Assembly (NCBI GenBank): GCA_037349315.1
Contig: JBAIAC010000014.1
Location: 29,799,001 to 29,863,000 of the forward strand
Length of the DNA: 64,000 bases
Direction: 5' to 3'
Source of the DNA: Chelydra serpentina
Taxonomy: Eukaryota; Chordata; Testudines; Chelydridae
This document shows, in pieces, positions 19,937 through 32,900 of the stretch. The position numbers and the translations under genes are program-made. The stretch's first letter is position 1. The number at the start of each line of letters is the position of its first letter. The notes beneath the pieces were generated by a model. It had not been told where the DNA came from. It worked only from the letters and a program-made list of their open reading frames with translations, and ran no database searches.

Positions 19937-20901
19937 ATTATGGTTCTAGTATGTAATATTCAATCTTGTCCAAGCAGACTTTAGATGAGGTAGAGCAGCA
20001 GAGGTGCTGCAGCCTGCATCTTTTTATATTTAAAACCAAACAAAAAAAGATGCTGTGGGCTGCATTGTAGAATTTAGTGGACTGGGCAGCACTTTGCCCA
20101 CTGTGACACATTGTGTCCGTGTGTGTCTTGCAGTTAATGGCCATTTCCAGACAATGAGCAAGACTGTGACTACCTTAGACAGCAGGAAAGAGGTCAGACG
20201 AGCCCCTATAGCGTGAGCTGATATGAAGCTTCACTGTTTGAGTTCTGCCTTCAGCATGAGACTGCTTTTATGTAAAAATAATCGTCTTCCTCAGTTCCAC
20301 TGAAAGCCTAATTTTCTTACTTGGGAACAAAGGCTAAGGTGTCCACTCCTGCAGTTGAGTGCTCAAAAAAGTGCTTTGATATAGGAATCCAAATACCTGT
20401 TGTTGGTGCTAAGTGATGATTTGGGGGCTCTCATTTTTGTGCCTGAGCAACAAAATTGAGTGCCCAGGTTTAAAAAATTGACCCATAGTCTGAGGTAAGA
20501 AGTGTAATTGGGTTGAACATAAGTGTGCCTTTTCTGAGCTGTAGAAGCTCGTTTGCCCCCATTAAGTGGCATTTCAATTTAAGGAGCTGGTAGTATTTTA
20601 TGTTCACCTTGAAATTAGACTATAGACAGTCAGCAGTAAGGACCAGATCCAGCACCCATTGAAATTAATGGAAAGACTTTAATTGATTTCGGTGGGCTTT
20701 GAATTGAGCCTTTTATATTTTATAATAAAGTGCAACATGAACATACAAAAAACATAGTTTTGATAAGTCTATAAAAATAGAGCACTTAAGACATTTTTAA
20801 TACAAATTGTTATCATGTTCTTTTACGCTTTGCAAGTTAATATTTTGTTTGGATTTTGTGTTCCGTGAGCCATTCAGTATTTATGCTAATTTTGTCCACA
20901 G

Positions 20902-20968
20902 GGGCCAAGAAAGTGGTGGAATTGTGACAAGTGATGGAGACTCAGCCCAAACATTCAAAGTGCACAAG
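20902..20968 (+). CDS. PPAT: PPAT exon 2
   Basis: Acceptor TCCACAG, donor GTAAAA. It enters in phase 2 (last base of an Arg codon) and encodes [12 protein letters not shown] and following residues. Confidence 0.95.
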
Positions 20969-23900
20969 GTAAAATTTTAAGGACTTTTTACTATTTTGTT
21001 GCCATTTTTAAGAAGTAAAAATCCAGTCTTTAAAATAGAAATAAGGAGTACTCAAAGGAAAAGTCAGGAGAAAAAATAACACATTTCCACCTGAGGTGCA
21101 CGGGGAGAGTCTCTGCTTGTTCCAGGAAACAGGAATAATAAGCAAGAGACAGGAAATAACAAGAATTTGTCATAAGAGTACCGAGTTCAGTTCCTTAACT
21201 TATTGTTGTATAGACCAATCTTAAACTTTATTTTAAAAAAATCAACAACAAAACTCAGACCAGGTTATCCTTCAAGTCCACATCAAGCTTTTGAAGAAAC
21301 AAGGTGGGTGAAGCAATATCTTGTCTCTTTCACCAAGGGAAGTTGGTCCAATGAAAGATATTACCTCTCACACCTTGTTCTCTAATATCCTGGGACCAAC
21401 ACAGCTCCAACAGCACTGCAATTAATCTTTCACTCCAATAAAAAGCAATCTGTTCTGGAGCTGTCAACACCAGATCCCCTTTCTCCTAATGTGTTGGCTC
21501 TGGTGAGTTGAAAAGGTTTGGTGCGGACAGTTCTAGGTACTAATGTGTGAAACCAACAGCATTCTAGTGGAATGGAGGGAAAAGAGTGAGACCAAAAAAA
21601 CACAGTCCGTGAAACTAGCTACAGATTAATGCCTGGAAACAGATGCACCTGTGACTGACTCTGGCTTCAGTAAGTATCATAGCAGATGCTTTGAAGAGTT
21701 GAACGCTGCACACAAAAATTAATAGATCCAGAGACTGGAGGGAAATCTGAAAAATCCTCCATCCATTTCCAACCTGATAGAAACCCAGAGGGTGCCAACA
21801 GGCCTAAAATGGCCAAAGCCCAAAAAGGTCTTAGGCCAAAGCACTTAAAGTGCTCTAGAGAATTTACTTCCTATATTTACACTGAGCTGACGTCAGGAAG
21901 TGAAATACAAGATAACCAACTACCCTCCTGGAAGGAACGTAGGGATTGGATCTGTATCAGTTAAAACTGCATCTTCTGCCCACATCTCCTTCACTGACCT
22001 CAGTGCCAGAAGGTTCTGAGTCCCAGGAGGTTGGAGCACTCCCAGCAGGACAGAGCTCTCACACTAACAAGTCCCTCAAGTAGAGCATGAGAGTTTCCTG
22101 TTTAGCTTACAGTGAAGAAACAAAATCCAGGAGTGAGAATCCTGTGCTGATGCAGACTCTCGGTTGATAAACTGGCTCAATCTTTGCTTACTCCAATAAC
22201 AGATGAGAGGGGGAGGTATCTCATAGCCTTTTGTTTTTAATACTACTTTTCTTCCTATTCTTCAGCACTTTGCATTCATACTCTTGCTTAGGACCCTGTT
22301 CTTTTGAGCTTCCACTTCTTTTTAGGTTATGGGAGATTTCCACTTCTACCGTTAGCACTTTCTGTAGCCTCTTAGTAAAAAGTAATGCACAGGGAATAAA
22401 ATGTTGGCAGACACTGTAATACTTTATATTGATTCCATAAGAGCTGTGGAGAATGACATCTACGCATATCAATATTAAGAATTAAATATGATTGCATCAT
22501 CTCAGAAAGCTTTGATATTACAGCAGTTGCATAATATGATTTATTTTATCCTTGGGATATGTCTTGACTGCAGTATTTAAATTCCACAGTCACTATTATT
22601 TAAAAAAGAAAACTTGAAGGGCACAAACCAGTGAATATGGTCTTGTCCTTAAAGTTGCTCTGGTTTTAAAAATTGATTTAATTAAACTGGTGCAAATCCC
22701 TGAAGAGCATACTTTTATTAGTTTAAAATTGGTTACTTCTGCTTAGCTTGCACTTCTGAATTTACCCCCAGACCATTTTCAATTAAGAGTCTATGCAGGG
22801 TTCTGCACTGATGTAACTAAATTGGTCTAAAGCCACACTGTTTGGTCTGGTTTACACTTAAATTAGGTCAACCTAGCTACATCGTTCAGGGCTGTGAAAA
22901 ATTTTGTGTACTGAGCACCATAGTTAGGTCAACCTAACCCCCAATGTAAACGTAGCCAGGGTGATGATGAGGGGGAGTAACTTCATCAACTGAAAAATCC
23001 CTTCCATTGATGAGGGAAACATCTACACCAGGGGTAGGCAACCTATGGCATGGGTGTCAAAGGCAGCACACGAGGTGATTTTTAGTGGCACTCACACTAC
23101 CTGGGTCCTAGCCTCAAGTCTGGGGGGCTCTCCATTTTAATTTAATTTTAAGTGAAGTTTCTGAAATATTTTAAAAACCTTATTTACTTTACATACAATA
23201 GTTTAGTTATATATTAAAGACTTACAGAAAGAGACCTTCCAAAAATGTTAAAATGTATTACTGGCACGCAAAACCTTAAATTAGTGAATAAATGAAGACT
23301 CAGCACACCACTCCTGAAGGTTGCTGACCCCTGGTCTACACTCTAGTGCTACAGCAGGGCAATAGCTGTGGTGCTGTAGCAGCTGTAATGTAGACACGGC
23401 CTTAGTTAAACCAGTGTAGCTTGCTTTGTAGTCCAGAGCTTGCTCTTTTTGCCTTGCCTTGAATTTATCTGTTGCCACGGTAGAATTTAACTTTTTTCAC
23501 TGAAATTCTGTTCATGTTAACATCTCTTCTCCTTCCTCTAATTATCAGATTCAAACACAATTTCTGAGCCTCCAAGGCATTCAAAGCTCTTTAATGCATT
23601 AATCTTCACAACATTCCAGGGAAGTAAATATCATCCCCATTTTAGAGAGAGATCGAGATTGACAGATGAAGAGACTTTCTGAAGGTCACAAAGTCTGTGC
23701 CAGAGTTCAGAATAGAAATTGGAGCACCTGTTTCCCAGTCCTGTACCTTAATTACTTAGACTCTGCATGCTTTTAAATTCCTCCCTCAAAATGCTTGTTG
23801 CCAACAGGAGCACTGCCTTGGCTATTGAATATGCTAGGATCTCCTGGGGCCTATCTATAAAAGTTCTGATTAATTTCTGCCTTAGAAGTCAACTTGGATA

Positions 23901-26900
23901 CCTGAAGACTTTTCAACAGAGTTTTCTGGCTCTTTCAGGCTATGAGTGCCAATTATAGTAGTGGCCAGAATTACAAATAATGGGGATTTTTAAACCCTAA
24001 TCTGAAGCTGATATAAAATCAAACTCATTGTGGTGCTGGTGATTAAATGTATTATCCCATTTCTCAGTAAGAAAAGCACAGAATATATTGTATTGAAATT
24101 TTTGTTTTATAGCATTCTCTCTAAATAGCATTAAAGAATAAATGTAGTTGAGCTTTTAAACTTTAAAATTGCATTAAAAGAACAAAGCCCGTTGAGCTTT
24201 TTAAATTACATTTGAATATAAATACATACAGTATTCCCAAATTTTCTTCTGCTAGTGATTTTTTCAAAGAATATTTTCTTATTGAGTGGTAACTGGGGAC
24301 AGTCTGTCTATCTGAAAACAAAACATGCTCCAAATCCCCCCTTATGTTGTGTATTATCCTGATGTAACCAGTTGCCCTCATGATCACTTTTTATGTTGTT
24401 TCCCTTTCCTGTGACCTGTCTATCTGTCTTGTCTCTCCAGAGGTAAGCTCTTTTTTTTTTTTTTCTTCCCTTGTTGCTGTTGGTTTTTGCTTGTAAAGTT
24501 CTGGCATAATGTGTGTTGCTGGAAACAATAATAAATACATAGTCTTTTTTTCTTTTCCCCCCTGCAAGGGAATGGGTCTTATTAATCATGTGTTCAGTGA
24601 AGACAATCTGAAGAAGCTGTATGTTTCAAATCTCGGAATTGGCCACACCAGATACTCCACGTCCGGAATCTCTGAATTAGAGAACTGCCAACCTTTCGTT
24701 GTAGAAACTCTTCATGGGAAGATTGCTGTGGCACACAATGGTGAATTAATAAATGCTAAACAACTCAGAAGAAAGGTAGGAATTACTCCTGGGTTTTCCA
24801 GTATCATTTATTAATGAGTAGGAGGCAGAAATGGGCAAAAAATTGGTCACATAGCTGACACACAATGCCTTACGTCATTGAAAACTACAGGGAATGGTGA
24901 GGAACTCCATACTCCAAACTAATGGATTGGGCAGTGCACTGAGAAACAAAGTTTTTAATTTGTAACTCCCATGGCGGGGGGATAATCTACTTTTCTTTTA
25001 TGTTCTGTGTTAATGTTGATCCAATAGGAAAACTAATCCAGATACAGTTATGAATAGCTCAGTTTGAATCTGCCCATTGCATGGCAGTCATTAGAGAAAG
25101 CAAAGAGTGCTTAGAAAATATCATAATACATTGATGGGTCCTCATCTGCAATATTATCTATTTTTTGTCATCACCTTGAGAAAGCTATAGTTGATATTGA
25201 AAATGGTATGGAAAATAGTAATTTATAGTGATATGAACACACACGGAAACGGTCAGAAATTGGATATCATAGCCCGTAAAGAAGGAAGGGGACATATTGC
25301 AGAGCAGAATTAAAACCTCACAGATGCTTCTCTTTGAACCCTGTTCAAAGAACAAGGGAACATACTACTACATCAAAAACTTGTAAATGTATGACTTGGA
25401 AAAGGTAATGGAACTTTATGCAGAATGTAGTTAATCTGTGGATGTCACCACTGCTGCAAGAATGTATCAAGACAAATATTGTGACTGGTTTCAAAATGAT
25501 GGGTTAATTTTATCTTCAAGCATAGCTGTAAATGTGATAATGGTAAAAATGGTATCCAGTCTTGTTCTTCAGGATGCAAGATCTGTAGGAACCCTCCTGT
25601 GTAAAGCATTGAACAGGGATGAATAGTAGGCTAGATACTTTGCAGGTTCTCCTCTTCCTTAAATGCAGTGTGTGTTGAGCACACCAGACTAGAAGGACCA
25701 TAAGTCAGATTCAGTCTCTCACATCTTAAGTTGGTGGTGTGTGTGTCCGTCCGTCCCCCGCCCTTACTCTCTCTTCAGTCATTTCTTCTTTCACTGTTTA
25801 CTTGTGCTTCCTCTCTTCACCTGTTCTCTATGCCCTGCTTCAGTTTGCCATGTGTAAGCAGCAGTGAGAAGGTGACAAACTCCCCAGACCCCGAATAGCA
25901 CTGTGGATATTGGGGAATGTCAACTTTGCTTTATGTTTTGGTCACCAGTAAAGCAAAGCAATGAAAAGAAGGATGAGGGATGCAGTTCAGAGTGTCATTT
26001 TATATGAGCCGATGTTGTGCACCAGCTCCTTGGACAAAAGTACATACCACATGCTTTGGGTTCTTGGTGACTTCTACATTAAAACAACTTTTCAGGGCAT
26101 GTAACTGTTGCTAAAGTAAAAATGGTGCAATGGTTTCACAGACTGATAACACTATATTTCTTTTTTTTTTTTTTTTTTTAAATAGCTGATGAGACATGGT
26201 GTGGGACTATCAACCAGTTCTGACAGCGAATTGATCACCCAGCTGCTGGCATTCACACCTCCACTAGAGAATGATGATACCCCAGACTGGGTGGCAAGGT
26301 AAGGGGTTAGGGGCTGGAATTAGAAACGAGAGTATTGTCTGAGTGTAAAATACAGCAATAGTAAGTAACAGAATACAGCCATCTGTAACATACCACTGTG
26401 TTTACTTAATCTCATTTCAGAATCAAAAATTTAATGAATGAAACCCCTACTTCATATTCGCTACTAATGATGCATAAAGACATAATCTATGCAGTACGTG
26501 ATCCCTATGGGAATCGTCCACTCTGCATTGGTCGTCTCATTTCAGTAGGCAGTATGAGTGGAAAAGGTAAATCCTATGTAAAGACTGAGTAACCAGCCAT
26601 AAGTATGTTTACATTTTCATAGCTATATAAATAATACATTTGCACTTAATGGGGGAATCATGTCCACATTCATGCAGTTGAAAGACTTTTCTTTAAAATA
26701 TTGCTTTTTCTGAACATCGGATGCAGTAATATCCCAATATTGGTTGATTTATAAAATACATTTCGATGGTAGGAACAAATTTAAAGGAAATCAGAAGCAC
26801 CCCTTCTCTTTTGACAATAGCAAATCCCTCTTCCCCCATGGCAGCATCAAAGAGAGGCAACCCAGTTGCAGCAGAGATAGTTGGAGAGAGATTTCTCCCC

Positions 26901-29900
26901 TCTGCCCTGGGAGAAAAGTGGGAATGGCTGGACACAGGCCCGATTTCTTCTCCTTATGTTGTAGGGTTGCTTATAAGCGTTGGACTACTGGTGCTTATTT
27001 GTTTTATTGAAGGAAAAATTGAAGGAAGATTTTGTGGGGGGATTCTTCTGGAAGGAGCTGGGAAACCCACTTGCCCACATATTATGGCAAGGAGTTAACG
27101 TAAAAACCCAAGTATGGGAATTTGAATAAAGGCTCTGCATGTTCTTGCAAACTAAAATGTTCTGAGTTGGGATAAAATCTGGTCATTTGTGGAAGATAAT
27201 CCCAAAGGAGAATTGTACACACCTTCCCATCTAAGTGCCCTGAGTGATACCAGTGATTTTCAAGGAAAATCCTTACAGACCTAGTGTGCTGTAAGATGGG
27301 GGAACTTGACACTTTTAACTGCAGGAAAAAATGTGTAAATTCATTCTTTGTCCAAAGAAATTGATATGGCATGGAGGATTGTGTGTGAGAATTTTCTAAA
27401 GTCATCTTTTAGAAAATATTCACAATGTCCAAATATATTAGTGTTTGTATCCTGTTATGTTATTGATCTGCCCCTTTGTTCCTTTTCATTTGCCTGTCTT
27501 TGAGAATTCTTCTCACTTTGGGCCCAGTAAATGGCCATTAAAGTCCAAGGGCACCCTTTTATTGACCTCAGTGGCATTGGAGCAGCCACTTAATATACGG
27601 AGAGTAAGGAATTTCTTATCTAAACAAAAAGCATGTGTATACACCAGGGCCCCAAAATCTATTGAGATGGAATTAGGGGGGGAAGTCATGTGGAGATAAG
27701 GAATTTATTTCTCCGAATTGTCCTTATGAACAGTGACTGTGTGAAACTGGCTCTTCTAATCTCTCAAGGACAAGTTTTATATAATGTTTCCAAAGAATAG
27801 TTTTTCAAGAAATGTTACAGCAACTTTCGATTCCAAACTTTCTATTCAGAAATCCTGACTATTTGGCTTGCCCAAGTACATGATTACAAAATGTAACAGG
27901 CCAGTACTGCTACAAAAATTTAACATGTTTAGTGATGATAGTTCCAAGGCCTGTGAAGGTAATGTAACTATAATAGAAAATTTTATTACAGGGAAGAAAA
28001 ACAGTGAAACAGAAGGATGGGTGGTCTCCTCTGAATCCTGCAGCTTTTTATCTATTGGTGCACAGTAAGTTCCTTCACATACAAGATGATCTGTAAACCC
28101 TTTAAACAGTGAATAGAGATTTAAATAGCCAATGATAGTATTCACATACAGTGTAAAAGATTATATTTGTCAGTTTATGGATTTAAATAAATATGGCAAT
28201 AGTGTATTCAGAAGTCATCTGCAAAGAAGACTATATGGGGGTCTCTTCACTGTAGAGTTAACTCCTTTTCAGTTAGTTTAGCTAAGTGAGTGCAGCCACA
28301 ATGTAAAATGATAATCCAACTACAGCGTGGTTGGATTAGGCATATCTCCAGACCCACCAGTTGCTATCTCATAGAACTGGAAGGACCTTGAAAGGTCATC
28401 GAGTCCCCCCCGTCCCCTCTCCCCCCCCAGCTCCTGAGCCCACATCCCAGTCTGTCCCCTCCACTAGCCCTTCTGAACCCCAGCTTGTCATCCCCCCCGC
28501 CAGCAGCCCCATGTGCCCCACTCTGTCAGTCCTAACACCTCCGCGGGCAGGATGAACGGAGCTATCCACTGGCTGTTCTGGCGCCACAGTGGCCTCTGAT
28601 GAGTGAAAGGTGGAACTGCAATAATTCTCAGGCAGAAAGTTATTTTTTGCGGGGAAAAGAAAAAAGAATTCTGCACCATACATGAATTCTGGTGCATGTG
28701 CAGTGGCGTAGAATTCCTCTAGGAGTGTCAATTGAAGCAGTATACTTAGACAACAACTTAGACAACAATAGTTAGCAGATCTAAGAATATGTTTAATAAT
28801 GCAATCTCTGAGCTTATTATATTTGTATTAAGTCTCCAGCTTAATTTTTGTTCTAATTATGAAAAGATATAATCTAAGTATACGGACAGCAGACCTATAT
28901 TCCAATAATCCTGTCCTTATTCAGTTGTAGCTGCCTTACACCTTCTATTTTGATACTGACATGACCTTAGTTACTGACTGTTGTGACAGCCCTTATGTCT
29001 ACATTCCTCATTCCAGGCCATTTGATTTTATGGGATGATTTGTGTTACTCAGCTTTCATAGAAAAGTGACTAAACTAGTCAAGACTAAATTAAGAGCCAG
29101 TTTATTCATCTCATGATGGCCAGGACTTGACTCTATCTTAAATTTGTAACTGAGACTAATATACATAAATCATTTAAGTGTCTTCTAGACTGTTTCATGT
29201 AATGGGAGGCAGTCCTTAGCCATTTAGTGCGAAGACTGGAAATTTACCATTTTTGGGTACTAATGCAGGCTGCCAGTGTTACTGCACTAGTCTTACATTA
29301 GTGCTGGCAAAGTCCAATGCTAGAAGCCAAAGGGTCAACTTTAAAATAATAATCAAATATTTTGTGACTGCTGAATATCAAAGTATGCTGGTTTCGCAGA
29401 ACATGGCTTTGTTTATATTCTAAAACTAACATGCAGGTGTATGGAAATTTCTAAATACTGCAAATATCTTTTCAAGGTATTATCGTGAAGTCCTCCCCGG
29501 GGAGATTGTGAAGATATCCAGATATGATGTCCAAACACTGGATGTTGTACCAAGACCTGAAGGAGATCCATCAGCATTCTGTATCTTTGAATATGTTTAT
29601 TTTGCAAGGCCCGACAGCATTTTTGAAGGTATGAAGATAAACTATAGTAAACAAGAAATGCAGGTGTTATTGAAATGGGTGGACTGTATCCTGAAAAGTA
29701 GTGACTCTGAAAACAATTGAGGGATTACGGTGGACAAAAAGCTTAACATGAAGCTCACACTGTGATGCTGTGTCAAAAAGGTTTAATGCGATTCTTGGGT
29801 GTATAAATGGGAGTGGTGAGTAGGAGGGAGGAAGGAAGAGATTTTTCTCTGTATACATTATTGATGAGTCCAATACTAGAATACTGCATCCAGATCTGGT

Positions 29901-32900
29901 GATCACATTTTAAAAAGGATGCTGAAGAATTGGAGAGGGTACAGAGGAGAAGAGCCACAAAAATTATTCAGTGACTGGAAATAAAGGTCTTGCAGTGAGA
30001 GACTAAATGAGCGAAATCTGTTTAACTTCTCACATGCAGATCGAGAAGTGTTCACACTTCGGGCTGGTCTACACGGGGGGTCGGGGGGGATCGATGTAAG
30101 GTACGCAACTTCAGCTACGTGAATAACATAGCTGAAGTCGACGTACCTCCCTCGACTTAGCTCGCGGTGTGGACCCTGTAAAGTCGAAGTCTGGCACTCC
30201 TCCGTCGACTCCGCTTACTCCTCGCGCCGAGCTGGATTATAGGAGTCGATGGGGAGCACTTCCGGGTTCGATTTATCGCATCTAGATGAGATGCGATAAA
30301 TCGATCCCCAGAAGATCGATCGCTATCCGCCGAATCGGGCGGGTAGTGTAGACTAGTACACAGTTACTGTACACCTTCCTGGGGAGAACCAGAAACTAAA
30401 GGTCATTTTAATCTAGTAGAGAAAGGCATAACAAGATCCAATGGCTGGAAGTTAAAGCCAAACAAATTCAATGTAGAAATAAGGTGCAGTTTTTTTTAAA
30501 AGTGAGTGATTAAGCAGTGGAACAAACTGCTAAGGAAAGTGGTGGATTCTACATCTCTTGATGTTTTTGAAACAGCATTGGATGCCTTTCTGGAAGATAT
30601 GCTGTAGTCAAACAAGTTATTGGACTCTGTACCGGGGTGATTGGATGAAATTCTGTGGCCTGCGTTATTCAAGAGGTCTAACTAGATAATCTAGTGGTCC
30701 CTTCTGGCCTTAAAATCTATGAATATATAAGATACTATTTTATCATTTTAGACAACATTTAAAAAATATTTAGGCCTTATTAAAGCATTTGCAGTGTGGC
30801 TTACCTTATCTTTCCTTACAAGAAGCAACTATTCCTCTGGATGCTTCTTTCTAATTACATTTTCAGTTCTGTACATTATCAATGTTCATGGAGCTATCAA
30901 CCTTGTCCTGTGATCACTACCTTGGTAAAGCTCTAATAGGACAGGCCTCTATTCTGTGCTAATGTCAAGCTACTTAGCAGAACCATTTGATGTAAGAACA
31001 AAAACAGGATGTGGAGAGAATAAAAAAATTCAGGTTCAAACCCTGCTAGTCTTGCTCAAGTGAATAGTTCTGTTGATGTCAGTGGGACTAATCACCTGAA
31101 TAAGGCAAGAAGGATTTGGTCTTCATGGTGGCCTGAAAGATGGAAAGCAACATGGATATTATGGGAGGAGATGAAAGGTGTAAGGTGACTTGTGGTGGTG
31201 AATATATCTCATTACTTTACAGAGGCTTCCTATTTTCCTATCAAATAAATTCTACAGTAATTTTTAGGTATAGTTCCTATACTGTGCAAACTGAAAGCTA
31301 AATCATAATTACATAAAGGAAAATCATTCTAATCCCCTCAATGTCCATAGGTCAAATGGTGTATTCAGTCAGGAGAAGATGTGGTCAGCAGCTTGCTGTT
31401 GAAGCACCAGTGGAAGCAGATTTGGTTAGCACAGTGCCAGAATCTGCCACACCAGCAGCACTAGGTTATGCACAAAAGGTATCATAGATGGATTATTTTT
31501 AATATTGATTTCTTCCCCTCCCTGCCAGTGTTTCTAACTTTCTGTGAAATACTCTAGACTCTCCTTTACCGTAAAGATAGTTTTGGGGTTTTCCTCCTGT
31601 CAGACAGTGTATGTGGGTCTTCTGTGAACTGGGTTTCATATCGTGGTATGTGGGTCTTCTGTGAACTGGGTTTCATATTGTGGTATGCTGCACCAGTGCA
31701 CTGTTGCCACTACGTTGGTCAAGCTAAAGGCCTTTGATTAGCCCTAATCTGCAGGTCATCTTAAAAAAAAAAAAAAAAAATCTTTAAAATCTTTACTATT
31801 CCTAATCCTTATTTTTTAATGTATTTTATTGTATTTAACTGTGTGTATAATTGTCTCTTGCTTGTAGTGTGGGCTGCCATACAGTGAAGTACTCTGTAAA
31901 AATCGATATGTAGGAAGAACTTTTATTCAGCCAAACATGCGGTTAAGACAGCTTGGAGTGGCAAAAAAATTTGGAGTCCTATCTGACAACTTTAAAGGCA
32001 AAAGAATTGTGCTAATCGATGATTCTATTGTGAGGGGCAATACCATCTCTCCCATAATAAAGCTGCTCAGGGAATCTGGTGCTAAGGAGGTAAGTTCACT
32101 TTCAGCAGTTGTAATGCAAATGTAAAGGGAAATTTGATGGAGACACAAGTTGGAGTGTTTCAGTTGCACCTCAGAATATTTCCCTTAGTGCACTTACAAG
32201 GTGTGGTAGAATGAGAACCAGTAAAAACAAAGAAAGCAAATGCACAACAATATGTATCAAAGATAATTGGGTGAAAATTTTCTTGTGTGATTCCTTGATC
32301 TTAGGAAAATTTTGCATCAGAAAAACTTGAATAAAGGGGGTAGTGATCTATTTTAAACTAAATGTGTGTCTACACTAGTGAGCGATCTTACAGTACAGCT
32401 ATGTCGCTGTAAGCTCATGTGGCCACTCTATACCGCAGGAAAGAGCTCTCCTGTCGACATCATAAAACCACCTCCTGTGTCATTGGGAGAAGCTGTCCAA
32501 CTAGCATAGCACTGTCCACACCGACGCTTCTGTTGGTGTAACCTATGATGCTCAGGAGTGGGGGGGGTGGGGGTTTGTATGTGGTGTTGTCGTCCCCGTC
32601 CCCCCCCCCCCCCACACACACACACACACCTGAGTTAAAATAAGTTATACTGACAAAAGTGGTAGTGTAGACATGGCCTAAGATGTAACTGACAAATCAA
32701 GAATGAATGGAAAACTGATTTTTATCTAAAAATCAATCAGTGTGGAGGCTATATCTTTCTACTACTTTATATCACTGCTGTGGTATTGTTTTTAACTTTA
32801 CTTCTTAGGTAAATAGGCATTTGTCCTAAATCTCAAGCAAAATATTGCTTCTGGTTTAATTTGTCTCTTTCTATTTGATATGTAAATCAGTGTGCTAGTC

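Noticed and set aside
19670..19984. 104-codon W/S/G-rich + frame
   Set aside because: It lies within the hAT element at 19519-19936.
26744..27098. Overlapping + frames of 88 and 110 codons in PPAT intron 5
   Set aside because: There are no splice sites, no recognisable domain and no continuity with PPAT.
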